From Hahella sp. CCB-MM4 (GTDB lineage: Bacteria > Pseudomonadota > Gammaproteobacteria > Pseudomonadales > Oleiphilaceae): a DNA stretch of 64,000 bases. Under the pieces are notes generated by a model. The model had not been told where the DNA came from, searched no databases, and worked only from the letters and a program-made list of their open reading frames with translations. Of the stretch, positions 36,434 through 44,713 are shown one piece after another; the stretch's first letter is position 1; every line of letters begins with the position of its first letter. The stretch is from contig NZ_MRYI01000002.1 in the NCBI RefSeq assembly GCF_002260525.1, positions 310,001 to 374,000 of the forward strand, in the 5' to 3' direction. The position numbers and the translations under genes were made by a program.

Positions 36434-36706
36434 GTGGACTCCGACGTAATAAGACTCACCCAAGACGCCTTATGGCTGGTTCTACTGCTTTCGGCTCCCT
36501 GTATCATTGCCGCTTCAGTGTCTGGCTTGTTGGTAGCGTTCTTGCAATCCGTTACCCAACTGCAGGAGCAAACTCTTGCATTTACCGTAAAGCTGACGGT
36601 GATTGTTGTGACCTTATTTCTCACTGCCGGATTTCTGGGAGAAACGCTTTACCAGTTTGCGGATAGAATTTTCTCCGAGTTTCCCACATTAGTCAGGACC
36701 CACTGA
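36434..36706 (+). CDS. sctS: T3SS export apparatus protein SctS
   Basis: 90 aa, GTG start with AGGAAG upstream. Two membrane helices (about 15-40 and 52-78) carry the FliQ/YscS pattern: ALWLVLLLSAPCIIAASVSG and LVAFLQSVTQLQEQTL. Confidence 0.95.
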   Translation: MDSDVIRLTQDALWLVLLLSAPCIIAASVSGLLVAFLQSVTQLQEQTLAFTVKLTVIVVTLFLTAGFLGETLYQFADRIFSEFPTLVRTH

Positions 36707-36712
36707 CCTTGT

Positions 36713-37519
36713 ATGGCTACCCAGGCAATGTACAACGAAGCACTGAATCTGGTTGAAACCACATTGCTGGGCACCGCTTTATGCCTTCCCAGAATTGGTG
36801 CGGCATTTGTCGTTCTTCCCCTATTAACTCAGGAATCGGTTCCAGCTCTGGTTCGCAACAGCCTGTTTGTCAGCCTGGCCATCATGGTTTATCCCATAGC
36901 CTTTGCAACCATTGATCCGGGATCAATCCCCAGTTATATCTGGCCCTTTATTGTGCTTAAGGAAATTTTTCTTGGTGCTTGTATGGGCTTTCTATTTGGT
37001 TCTATATTTTGGGCACTCAGTATTGCGGGGGGAATACTTGATACTCAAACTGGCTCCAATATGGCCAATGCAATGGACCCTATTCAAGGACACCAAACAA
37101 CGCCCACTGGGCTTTGGCTTTCACGCTTTGCTACCTGGCTATTTATGGTGAGCGGCGGCTTTCTGATCTTCCTTGACGTGCTACTAGGTTCTTATAAGTT
37201 GTGGCCCATTCAGGAAATACTGCTTAATTTAAGCCTTCACAGTGCCATGATATTTATTCAGGAATTAGAATTTATTATGACGAAGGCGTTGATGATTGCC
37301 CTACCAGGTATGCTGGTCCTGGCCTTGGTGGATTTGTCTCTGGGCTTGATTAACCGCTTTGCTCAGCAGATTAACGTTCTGTCTCTTTCCATGCCGATAA
37401 AGTTTTGGCTTTCATCATTCATACTGGTAATCAGTCTGGGGGCAATCGTTGAAGTGGTACTTAAGAAACTTTTTGCAAACCAGGAATTATTAGATGTGAT
37501 GGCAAACCTGTTTTCCTGA
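36713..37519 (+). CDS. sctT: T3SS export apparatus protein SctT
   Basis: 268 aa, about six membrane segments, FliR/YscT family (CLPRIGAAFVVLPLL; KEIFLGACMGFLFGSIFWAL; GGILDTQTGSNMANAMDP). It starts 7 nt after sctS. Last gene of the plus-strand sctQRST operon; sctU, usually next, is displaced to 39027. Confidence 0.96.
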   Translation: MATQAMYNEALNLVETTLLGTALCLPRIGAAFVVLPLLTQESVPALVRNSLFVSLAIMVYPIAFATIDPGSIPSYIWPFIVLKEIFLGACMGFLFGSIFWALSIAGGILDTQTGSNMANAMDPIQGHQTTPTGLWLSRFATWLFMVSGGFLIFLDVLLGSYKLWPIQEILLNLSLHSAMIFIQELEFIMTKALMIALPGMLVLALVDLSLGLINRFAQQINVLSLSMPIKFWLSSFILVISLGAIVEVVLKKLFANQELLDVMANLFS

Positions 37520-37608
37520 CCCAATGAAGCTTTTTGAGTACAACTTAGGATCCGCCTGAAAAGCCACCTAACTTGGAGTCCGGGTTATTAGGCCACTAAA
37601 GAGAGTCC

Positions 37609-38289
37609 TTAGATACTCATAACATCTCTGGAAATTTGTTCAGGTGAATCATTTTCCAGCCAACTTTCCCCTAGGCGGGTCAAACGGAGTTTCGTTTGAC
37701 GGGTGTAGGCTCCTTCGGACACAGACTGCACATCAGATAGAATCTTCCCTGCATACAGTAATCGTGCCTGGTTACTGCAGTTAAACAACGATATCAAACT
37801 GGCAATTGCCTCTTCATAGGCGTCATTTGATAAATAGGGACGCTGGGTTTTCTGCCCATACCAGACTGTCAGATATTCAATCGGGCCCAGGCCTCGCTGG
37901 GGAGCTTCCCCCCAATAACTTCTTAACAAATTACTGGCACTGATGGGTGAAGAGTAGTCCCCACCATTAATAATCTGACTACTGCCCCAGGCATTTAACA
38001 CACCTGTCGGAACATCTGTCCGTTGTACCGCAGTCGCAATAGTTTCGGCCAGGATAGCTTTTGCCTTAGCATCGCCAACTTTCGACAAAAGCATCAGCAA
38101 CTTTATAAACCCAGGGTATCCATGGTTGCCTAGCTGCTCAGAAAGCTGATTCAAAACACCAAGGCGCACGTCTATATCCGAAATGGCCAGCATAGCCTGC
38201 TGTAGTCTGCCAGTCATAAATAACCAACGATCTGATGAAGCACCTTGCTCCGGCTCTTCGATCAATTGCTGAATTTGATGATGGTTCAT
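37609..38289 (-). CDS. Unrecognised protein inside the T3SS core
   Basis: 226 aa soluble, mainly helical protein without signal peptide or membrane segment (GRLQQAMLAISDIDVRLGVL; GFIKLLMLLSKVGDAKAKAI). It sits between sctT and sctU but on the opposite strand and shares its direction with the small gene at 38332. A gatekeeper (SctW) or chaperone is missing from the visible set, so such a role is possible. I cannot support it from motifs. Confidence 0.65.
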   Translation of the reverse strand: MNHHQIQQLIEEPEQGASSDRWLFMTGRLQQAMLAISDIDVRLGVLNQLSEQLGNHGYPGFIKLLMLLSKVGDAKAKAILAETIATAVQRTDVPTGVLNAWGSSQIINGGDYSSPISASNLLRSYWGEAPQRGLGPIEYLTVWYGQKTQRPYLSNDAYEEAIASLISLFNCSNQARLLYAGKILSDVQSVSEGAYTRQTKLRLTRLGESWLENDSPEQISRDVMSI

Positions 38290-38331
38290 ATCATAACAAC
38301 TGGACTATCAACTGAGTGGCAGAATGCTCAT

Positions 38332-38646
38332 TCATAACCAGGCAGAAAGTATATATTGCACCCATTGCTGAGCCTGACTCGCCACAGCCATAGAAGCATC
38401 TATCTCTGGCAAGCTGTCTTGAGCATAGGGGGACAAATCCCCTGCCCCAAAATCGTTAGACAATAACGAAGAAGCCGGATCCAAAGACGGGGTTTGAGTA
38501 GATTCCAAATTCAGCAAATCGACATGAGCGTTCACTGCAGAGACTTCCTCAGCTGCTGTATGAACAACACTAGCCGTCTGATTAGACGGGCTAAGTTCAT
38601 TCAGCACTGACATTAATCTGCTTGGAGGAGATAGTTCGATACTCAT
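38332..38646 (-). CDS. Small Ser/Pro/Ala-rich protein, possible T3SS substrate
   Basis: 104 aa with no Cys, no signal peptide and no membrane helix. The first 80 residues are rich in Ser, Thr, Pro and Ala and probably disordered (SIELSPPSRLMSVLNELS); the end is more helical (ASQAQQWVQYILSAWL). A disordered Ser-rich N-terminus is typical of type III secretion signals. Adjacent to the 226-aa unknown gene on the same strand. Family not recognised. Confidence 0.55.
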   Translation of the reverse strand: MSIELSPPSRLMSVLNELSPSNQTASVVHTAAEEVSAVNAHVDLLNLESTQTPSLDPASSLLSNDFGAGDLSPYAQDSLPEIDASMAVASQAQQWVQYILSAWL

Positions 38647-38880
38647 AACGGTGGTTCTTAATTCAAATAAATATTAATGGGTAGATCTCCTGGAGATTCA
38701 GACGACATTGGAAACCGGAACCCTAAGTTCTTACTCCAACCACACCCAAATTACCCAACGTTCAATAATATAGACCAAAAAAAAGTTTTGGCACCAAACA
38801 CAGCAATGAAATCAGCACACAATATACGTCTGACTCTATCGTCTTATAAATTTTAGATGCCCTTATACCATCCTTAAACT

Positions 38881-38900
38881 CGGGTATACCCTAGCTCAAT
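38881..38900 (+). promoter_or_regulatory. T3SS box B (upstream of sctU)
   Basis: CGGG-TATA-CCCTAGCTCAAT: the first two half-sites match the recurrent element exactly and the third is degenerate. It is 127 nt upstream of the sctU ATG. The preceding ACT matches box D (ACTCGGG). Confidence 0.65.
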
Positions 38901-38993
38901 ACACAAGTGCCTGCTGGTACCCTTTGCAGTATATCGACAAAGGCGCATTACGCATCACAGGCCAAGATCAGGGGCATCGATATATGTGTTCTC

Positions 38994-39021
38994 GGTTAGA
39001 GGTTAGAGGTTAGAGGTTAGA
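38994..39021 (+). repeat. Four tandem GGTTAGA heptamers before sctU
   Basis: Four perfect GGTTAGA copies end 5 nt before the sctU ATG. Each junction creates AGAGG, and the last one lies about 10 nt from the ATG and probably serves as the ribosome-binding site. Perfect short tandem repeats in a 5' leader can change copy number by slippage. Confidence 0.85.
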
Positions 39022-39026
39022 AAAAC

Positions 39027-40130
39027 ATGGGACAGGAAAAGGGTGCAGATCAAACGGAGAAGCCCACCTCCAAGCGCCTCAAAGACGCACGCAAAGATGG
39101 ACAAGTTCACAAAAGCCAGGACCTGAGCAAGACTCTGTCCCTGCTTATCTGGCTACTGATGCTCACATATGCAGCCCCCTTGGCATATGAAAGAATTCAC
39201 TTTCTATTCCTGACCGTATTCCAAACGGTCCCGGCTATCGATAATCAGACATTGATTCACTTGATTATCGAATCAGCTAAGACATTATTGCTCATCATAG
39301 TTCCTTGCCTTCTAGCAGCTTCTCTCATTGGAACTTTCATTGAGTTCCTCCAGGTTGGTCCGGTACTGGCATTTAAGCGTGTCACCCCAAACATGAATCA
39401 TCTCAATCCGGGAGAGGGAATTAAACGCATGTTTTCACAAAAGAATTTTATTGAAGTTGTGAAGGCCCTGTTTAAGACCATGGCCCTGATCCTGATCGTT
39501 GGCCTTCTTGCCCGCCAGCGTATACCAGAGTATTTGTTGTTGCCCTATACAGAGTCGCCTAAAAATGCCCTGCTGGCTCATTGGGACACCATTATGCTGG
39601 TTGTCTCCAGCGTTATTTTTATTTTCTTTTTTATCAGCATATTGGATATGGGATACCAGCGACACATGTTCATCAAAGACTTGATGATGAGCCGCAGAGA
39701 TATCAAACAGGAGCACAAGGACAATGAGGGGGATCCTCAGGTAAAAGGGCAGCGTCGTCAGTTACATCAGGAATGGTCACAGCAAAATATGCTTGCCGCA
39801 GTACGTAAGTCCAACGTAGTCGTAGTAAACCCCACCCATATTGCAGTTGCTTTGTACTACGACAAAGAGGAAACGGATCTCCCGATGGTTGTGGCGAAAG
39901 GCGAAGGATATATGGCTCAGAGAATTCGTGAAACGGCGGAGGAAGAAGGCATTCCCATCATGCAAAACATCGATTTGGCGCGGGGTCTGAATCAGGAAAT
40001 AGCTTTAGACACCTATATAACTCCGGATTTCTTCGAACCCGTAGCCGAATTACTAAGATGGGCTCAGGAAACCGCACATAAAGCGAGACAAGAAGGATTT
40101 CTCACTGCCCATGACGATGGACAAGTATGA
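39027..40130 (+). CDS. sctU: T3SS export switch protein SctU
   Basis: 367 aa. Four membrane helices are followed by a cytoplasmic domain with the autocleavage motif NPTH (Asn268) in VVVVNPTHIAVALYY. Cleavage between Asn and Pro lets the system switch from needle subunits to late substrates. It begins with EKGADQTEKPTSKRLKDARK, the family N-terminus. It overlaps the next gene by 4 nt. Confidence 0.97.
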   Translation: MGQEKGADQTEKPTSKRLKDARKDGQVHKSQDLSKTLSLLIWLLMLTYAAPLAYERIHFLFLTVFQTVPAIDNQTLIHLIIESAKTLLLIIVPCLLAASLIGTFIEFLQVGPVLAFKRVTPNMNHLNPGEGIKRMFSQKNFIEVVKALFKTMALILIVGLLARQRIPEYLLLPYTESPKNALLAHWDTIMLVVSSVIFIFFFISILDMGYQRHMFIKDLMMSRRDIKQEHKDNEGDPQVKGQRRQLHQEWSQQNMLAAVRKSNVVVVNPTHIAVALYYDKEETDLPMVVAKGEGYMAQRIRETAEEEGIPIMQNIDLARGLNQEIALDTYITPDFFEPVAELLRWAQETAHKARQEGFLTAHDDGQV

Positions 40131-40666
40131 CAAATAGCATCGGCACGTCATTAAATTCGATCTTAGTAGGTCAGCAGCAAAACTCACAACCCGTTTTACC
40201 CAACCAGTTAAACATGCAGGGTCTCTTAACCAGTGATGGCATGTTACATCCCGCATTTTATAATATCGCTCAGTCAGACCTACTAAGAATTCTAGACAGG
40301 CTGACTCAGAAGGGACCGACAAAGGCATTATTACGACGTAAGAGAACTCCCCACCAGAAAGCCACTGACAACCCACTCGACAGCACAATGATTGGCATCA
40401 GCCATATGCCAGCCCAAAAGCGTGGAATACTCTTCAATCAAGCAGCAATTGAACTAGGAGCACAACAACTGGAACTCCTATATTTGTCAGCCCCTGAAGA
40501 TTGGCTCTGTATTGAACTAATCAACTCAGTGACATCATATAGCCCGAGATCCAAGCAAGAGCAACTCTTTGACAATATCTCCTCATACTTCGATGACACT
40601 GACGATAAGCCAAACCTGACCGATGCTACTGCGAAAAATTTACTTAAAAAGAGTTTGGGGTTTTAG
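40127..40666 (+). CDS. Unrecognised protein coupled to sctU
   Basis: 179 aa, start overlapping the sctU stop (ATGA), so it is translationally coupled. No signal peptide or membrane helix. The N-terminal 35 residues are Gln/Asn/Ser-rich; helices follow (HPAFYNIAQSDLLRILDRLT; LFNQAAIELGAQQLELLYLS). Coupling to the export switch suggests a T3SS-specific chaperone, regulator or early substrate. No family recognised. Confidence 0.65.
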   Translation: MTNSIGTSLNSILVGQQQNSQPVLPNQLNMQGLLTSDGMLHPAFYNIAQSDLLRILDRLTQKGPTKALLRRKRTPHQKATDNPLDSTMIGISHMPAQKRGILFNQAAIELGAQQLELLYLSAPEDWLCIELINSVTSYSPRSKQEQLFDNISSYFDDTDDKPNLTDATAKNLLKKSLGF

Positions 40667-40714
40667 ATAGAGTTTCAATTCAGAAGCACTGGCCTGACAC
40701 CGCCAGGTCCAACA

Positions 40715-42130
40715 TCATCGGACAGGAGTGTCATCATAGGAAGAAACCAGCCGCTGCACTTTCGCTACATAGTCTCGAGTTTCCTGATAAGGTGGAACTC
40801 CACCATACCGTGCAACAGCACCCTCTCCCGCATTATATGCAGCAAGAGCCAGTGTTAAGTTGTTGCCATAACGCTTAAGTAATGACTTCAGATGTTTAGC
40901 CCCACCATGGATATTCTGATATGGGTCAAAGGGATTGGTCACATCGAGACTATCTGCCGTATCAGGCATTAACTGCATTAAGCCCATTGCGCCGGCGTGG
41001 GAAACAGCCAGAGGATCAAAACCGGATTCAACGTGAATTACCGCTCGTATAATGGCTTCTGACACACTATACAAGCGAGCAGCTTCACTAATATAACCAT
41101 CATACAAATCTTTATCCGCATTCTTAGAGAACAGATCCTCACCCTGCTTGTAGTGTGCCTCCATTTCTACAACAGTGAATTTTTCTTTTGGTATTTCAAA
41201 GAATTCTCCACCTCGCTCTACCACAATGTAGTTCTGGTTTATCTCAGATAGCTTCCCATTATCTGGCAGCCTGGAACCCACGTAGTACCTTGATCCGTCA
41301 GTAGTGACAATATATTTATCTTCACCATCAACAACATGGTCAATGTAGCTATACGGTACTCCTGATACCAAAGGGCTTTTAGCTCTATAATTTTCGACCA
41401 GAATTTTACCGAGTCCCGAGACCTCTCTCATCGTATTGGAATAGATGACTTTTCTAAGCAGGTGATCATCAACAAAATGTCCACGCACCAGTATCTCTCC
41501 CACTCCAGCAACGGAAGTCGTTACCGACAGTCCCGAAAGGCGAAACACTTCAGCCACATCGTCGGCGACTTTAGCCATTTTTTCGTTATCAGCAGACCCC
41601 GAATCAACAAAGTCTTCTGAAACAGTATTCACAACCTCCTGCTTCATAGGAATAGATTCTTTACTCAAATCATATTCCCACCAGCCAGCCAATAGTAGAG
41701 CACTGACAACGGTTAAAAGAGCCGCTCGATAGGAGGGATAGGAAGTTAATGCAGAGAAGCCGGTTAGATGATCATTGTAGAAGCGACATAATTTCTGCCA
41801 TGGGGAATGTCGAATTTGAAGCACTAACTCCAGATTGCCCAGTGTCAGTTTTTGGCCCACCTGCCAGAGACAACTCTTATCAATAGGTAGCAGCGCCCCT
41901 TCAAGGGTGGCCTCTGCCAGCGATTTGATCCAGACCTTTCCCTGCCAACAACTTACAACACAATGCTTATCGAGCAAACCTTCACTGATTCCGCCAAAAT
42001 CACAGAGACTGTCTTTTCCAATCAAACATACCTGGCTTTCAGCCAGATTTATCTGGGAACCAAGAGCGGATCCTCTATTATCCGAAACTAATATCAATTG
42101 TGTCCGGGTTTTCTTGGGCAACATATTCAA
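40715..42130 (-). CDS. SctD-like protein fused to a lytic transglycosylase
   Basis: 471 aa. Residues 12-107 resemble the FHA-like domain of SctD, and a membrane helix is at about 136-151. The periplasmic part (190-246) matches the BON-like domain of the window's own SctD: VAEVFRLSGL here versus VGEILRLSGL, and TMREVSGLGKILVEN versus AMQDIKGLQQVVVRN. DKYIVTTDGSRYYVGSRL parallels PYVVTRDDARYYPGAEL. The last 125 residues are an SLT domain with catalytic Glu368 (HVESGFDPLAVSHAGAMGLM) and AAYNAGEGAVARYGG. T3SSs need a wall-cutting enzyme (IpgF, EtgA, HrpH), normally a separate protein; here it is built onto a second SctD-like chain. Confidence 0.88.
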   Translation of the reverse strand: MNMLPKKTRTQLILVSDNRGSALGSQINLAESQVCLIGKDSLCDFGGISEGLLDKHCVVSCWQGKVWIKSLAEATLEGALLPIDKSCLWQVGQKLTLGNLELVLQIRHSPWQKLCRFYNDHLTGFSALTSYPSYRAALLTVVSALLLAGWWEYDLSKESIPMKQEVVNTVSEDFVDSGSADNEKMAKVADDVAEVFRLSGLSVTTSVAGVGEILVRGHFVDDHLLRKVIYSNTMREVSGLGKILVENYRAKSPLVSGVPYSYIDHVVDGEDKYIVTTDGSRYYVGSRLPDNGKLSEINQNYIVVERGGEFFEIPKEKFTVVEMEAHYKQGEDLFSKNADKDLYDGYISEAARLYSVSEAIIRAVIHVESGFDPLAVSHAGAMGLMQLMPDTADSLDVTNPFDPYQNIHGGAKHLKSLLKRYGNNLTLALAAYNAGEGAVARYGGVPPYQETRDYVAKVQRLVSSYDDTPVR

Positions 42131-42226
42131 TGGGCCAACATTGCATATTTATACAGAGCGTTTCTGAGGGATTTCTTTCACTATCCTTCCAGCAATAAAT
42201 ATATAACTGGCCAGGAAAAAATTTAA

Positions 42227-42252
42227 TCGCAAGAGGCTAATGCCTCTTGCGA
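42227..42252 (-). terminator. Rho-independent terminator of the 42263 gene
   Basis: A perfect 11-bp stem TCGCAAGAGGC/GCCTCTTGCGA with a 4-nt loop is followed on the minus strand by TTAAATTTTTT. Confidence 0.88.
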
Positions 42253-42262
42253 CACTGTACAC

Positions 42263-43036
42263 TCAGAAAGCGGCATTAAGTCTGATAGATCCTGGAAAAG
42301 AAAGTTTATCCTGGTCCGCAAAAATCAGCGGAACGACATCCAGGGTCAGATGTTCGTTATATATCCAACGCGCCCCAATCAAGAAAACGGTGTCATCATC
42401 ACTCTCATTTCCATTGTCGTCATCCGCAGAAGAAAAGTTAATCTCGGAACCAACTTTGAATCGACCTACCTGAGTATCCATCAGGTTATAATAAGCTCCA
42501 ATCCCTAGAGAGAAATAGGTGTCATCATTTTCAGTTTTATTACCGGCACCGTTATCTTTCTCTACATCATATCTGATCAGAGCGGGCTGAATATTCAGCA
42601 GAAAATCACCCATTTCTGCGGTGGCAGCTACACCAAGAGCGATCTCTGAATAATCCGCCTCAACATCGTTATCCCCCTCAATGTGCCCCAGCCCTAATCC
42701 ACCAATAACAGACCAATAGAGTTTAGCTTGATCACCCAATTGGAACTCTGGCAATTCCCATTTTAGTATTGCAGTGTTCTCATCAGTATCAGTCGACCTA
42801 TCCAATATCAGTTCAGAATTCGGCATTCCCAAACGAACACCACCACCAATCCCGCTATCTTCCATACTAGTAGTCATTTCTACCGATGCATTCCCAACAC
42901 CTGAGGAGTATCCAAACTCCTGCAGAAAACCCCTGGTAGGCTCCCTATACTCCAAGTCCTGGGATTGTGCCGCTGCCAACATGCTCAACGAGATACAACC
43001 AACGCTTATACCCACTTTCAGAAACTGCTTATTCAT
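42263..43036 (-). CDS. Outer-membrane beta-barrel protein
   Basis: 257 aa. The signal peptide ends near MLAAAQS. The body is a series of amphipathic strands (ENTAILKWELPEFQLG; KLYWSVIGGLGLGHIEG; TVFLIGARWIYNEHLT) with acidic loops, and the C-terminus is a Phe after an alternating strand. A barrel of about 10 strands is likely. It has its own strong terminator. It sits next to the T3SS block, but I saw no T3SS box upstream, so the link is only positional. Confidence 0.75.
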   Translation of the reverse strand: MNKQFLKVGISVGCISLSMLAAAQSQDLEYREPTRGFLQEFGYSSGVGNASVEMTTSMEDSGIGGGVRLGMPNSELILDRSTDTDENTAILKWELPEFQLGDQAKLYWSVIGGLGLGHIEGDNDVEADYSEIALGVAATAEMGDFLLNIQPALIRYDVEKDNGAGNKTENDDTYFSLGIGAYYNLMDTQVGRFKVGSEINFSSADDDNGNESDDDTVFLIGARWIYNEHLTLDVVPLIFADQDKLSFPGSIRLNAAF

Positions 43037-43129
43037 ACAAACTCCAATCTACCGATTTCCTTTACCGGCTGTTCTCTAGCCGACACTTTTAAATTGCCCT
43101 GCGTCGTTAATATCTATCGTTGTGATTTC

Positions 43130-43570
43130 TTAAAATACGTCGACATTCTTACGAATGATATTGCGGTACATATTTGATACCAGCTTACAATTTCCATCCT
43201 GGTTACCTTTGTAGCTATCCCGGTGATTCTGAAGGTAATCAAATAGGCCACACTTCGTTACCCGTTTAGTGAAGTTCTGCTGAGCTGCGGCTGAAAGCAT
43301 TTCAGAGTCAGAGACTTTGGCGAGCTGGGATTTCCTACATTGATCAATAGACTGATCAAGAGATTTCTTTAACTTACCTGAATTCTCTGAGAAACAAGAA
43401 GATAGCTGTGGATACTCGCCATACAAAAAGTCAGCGTTTACAGCTTTTTCAATGGTATTGGCATATTCTTTCTTAGTAATCGCCTTACCACTGACGCATC
43501 CCATCATTGCAACTGAGATAACCGCCACCATAACCGGCTCGATTATTTTACGAGTATTGAGAAATAACAT
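43130..43570 (-). CDS. Small Cys-containing lipoprotein
   Basis: 146 aa from the ATG at 43570 (GGAGG 5 nt upstream), giving a lipoprotein signal with lipobox AMMGC. The mature part is Lys/Ser-rich with four Cys residues (SSCFSEN; QCRKSQ; TKCGLF; GNCKLV) that could form disulfides. Helical, no recognised family. A partial T3SS box lies 96 nt upstream. A pilotin-like role for the secretin is conceivable but not shown. Confidence 0.65.
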   Translation of the reverse strand: MLFLNTRKIIEPVMVAVISVAMMGCVSGKAITKKEYANTIEKAVNADFLYGEYPQLSSCFSENSGKLKKSLDQSIDQCRKSQLAKVSDSEMLSAAAQQNFTKRVTKCGLFDYLQNHRDSYKGNQDGNCKLVSNMYRNIIRKNVDVF

Positions 43571-43665
43571 TTGAACCTCCCTATTCGTGAGACTGTCGAT
43601 AAAAGTTGGAATATAGTAGCCGTATAAGCGGACAATTAAATCTGGGGAAAACCCTATCAACTGTT

Positions 43666-43680
43666 ACTTATCTAGGGGTT
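43666..43680 (-). promoter_or_regulatory. Partial T3SS box C
   Basis: On the minus strand AACCCCTAGATAAGT matches only the central CCCTA half-site. It is 96 nt from the lipoprotein start at 43570. Weakest of the set. Confidence 0.35.
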
Positions 43681-43734
43681 ATGAGTTTTGTTTCTAAAGG
43701 ATGAATACACACAGATAAACTATGCAATAACTGA

Positions 43735-43774
43735 AAAGGGCGGAACCATGAGATAGTGTCGATTCCCGCCCTTT
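43735..43774 (-). terminator. Terminator hairpin of the Gly-rich gene
   Basis: The stem AAAGGGCGGGAA/TTCCGCCCTTT with a 17-nt loop lies 7 nt after the stop of the 43782 gene and is followed by TTCAG on the minus strand. Confidence 0.7.
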
Positions 43775-43781
43775 AAACCTG

Positions 43782-44216
43782 CTATGCAGCTTTGGAAGCG
43801 TATAAACTTAGGGAAGTGTCTACTTCACTTCGCAATGCATCAATATCTCGAGTCAAACGACTAAAGTCTGTAGCACTAAGCAGTTTTGAGGCTTGCCCCA
43901 GAAGCTCATCCATCGTTGAACCATGTTGAGAAGAAGTGCCAAACTGTGAATGCACATCATCTTGCATCTGTTGGGTGAAATTCCCGTTCTGCTGCATCCC
44001 CTCATCCAGGACTTTACCGAGAATATCCCCGGCCAGCTGGCCTAACATAGACCCTATGGGGCCTCCAAATATGCCTCCTACTATCCCACCGATAGTCGAC
44101 AGCAATCCGCCGGAGCCTTCACCACCTCCGCCCAGAAGGCCACCAAGGCCACCGCCACCCAGAATTCCTCCCAGGCCGCCACCGCCAGCACCACCAATAA
44201 GTCCACCAATATTCAT
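43782..44216 (-). CDS. Gly-rich, Cys-free harpin-like candidate T3SS substrate
   Basis: 144 aa from the ATG at 44216 (GAGG 7 nt upstream). Residues 4-38 are dominated by Gly (GGLIGGAGGGGLGGILGGGG), then come a hydrophobic Gly-rich helix (IGSMLGQLAGDILGKVLDEG) and a polar helical end (FSRLTRDIDALRSEVDTSLS). It has no Cys and no Sec signal. Small, Gly-rich and Cys-free is the classic description of harpins, but harpins share little sequence, so this is a class resemblance only. T3SS box D lies 108 nt upstream. Confidence 0.68.
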   Translation of the reverse strand: MNIGGLIGGAGGGGLGGILGGGGLGGLLGGGGEGSGGLLSTIGGIVGGIFGGPIGSMLGQLAGDILGKVLDEGMQQNGNFTQQMQDDVHSQFGTSSQHGSTMDELLGQASKLLSATDFSRLTRDIDALRSEVDTSLSLYASKAA

Positions 44217-44256
44217 AACCGTCCTCTTTTCAGAAAAATAGACAAAGCACCAAGAT

Positions 44257-44297
44257 GTTTGAGAATAAACTCCTTGATGCTTCATATACTCTCAAAC
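44257..44297 (-). other. 5'-leader hairpin of the Gly-rich gene
   Basis: The arms GTTTGAGAGTA and TATTCTCAAAC (11 bp, one G-T) lie in the untranslated leader between box D and the start codon. The leader of the RTX-repeat gene contains the same TTGAGAA/TTCTCAA stem. Confidence 0.45.
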
Positions 44298-44323
44298 AGA
44301 ATGAATTTTTCTATCGGTGAGAA

Positions 44324-44343
44324 CCCTAGCTAGTAAACACCCG
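44324..44343 (-). promoter_or_regulatory. T3SS box D (upstream of the Gly-rich gene)
   Basis: On the minus strand CGGG-TGTT-TACTAGCTAGGG, then TTCTCACCGATAG, which resembles the sequence after box G (ACGCACCGATAG). It lies 108 nt from the start codon. An AGTATA -10-like hexamer begins 34 nt after the last G. Confidence 0.75.
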
Positions 44344-44676
44344 AGTATGACATTTGGCTTAGTCAGCCTTATGAAAATATCTGGGGAGGTATACCTCGTC
44401 CCAAGGAGCATTGACCTGCCCCACCAAGTCTTCACGCCTCTATTCAAACCATACGCGACGAAAACTAAGTCCATTACTTAGCTGGCCGATTTTAAATCTA
44501 CGACAAAATTTAAAAACTATTGTCAAAAAGTTATGAATTTATGAGGAAAGACGAGTGGTTTCTGGTGATCGCTACTTTATATTGCTCGCATAAACTGTTT
44601 CCGTGGGTCTAGCTAAGGGGTATCGAGCTAGAGGAAAATATAAAGGTCGCATTGTTTTGACGTGGCCTAATAGAAC
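44344..44676. other. Non-coding stretch before the insertion sequence
   Basis: I see no gene here. GAGGTATACCTC (44386-44397) is a perfect palindrome. TCTAGCTAAGGGG at 44608-44620 resembles a degenerate T3SS box whose target, if any, would have been cut off by the insertion sequence. Confidence 0.4.
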
Positions 44677-44713
44677 TGACCAACCCAGTTAAGGATAATA
44701 CCCTTAACTGGAG

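Larger units (their letters stand above)
38647..39026. promoter_or_regulatory. Intergenic control region upstream of sctU (380 bp)
   Basis: A divergent region between the small minus-strand gene and sctU. It is AT-rich near 38760-38880. It contains T3SS box B at 38881-38900 and a heptamer tandem repeat right before sctU. No gene seen. Confidence 0.6.

Noticed and set aside
38882-44397. GTATAC palindromes (GGGTATACCC at 38882 and GAGGTATACCTC at 44386) as a separate operator
   Set aside because: Only two copies with different flanks; the first is part of box B by chance of its 4-nt spacer.
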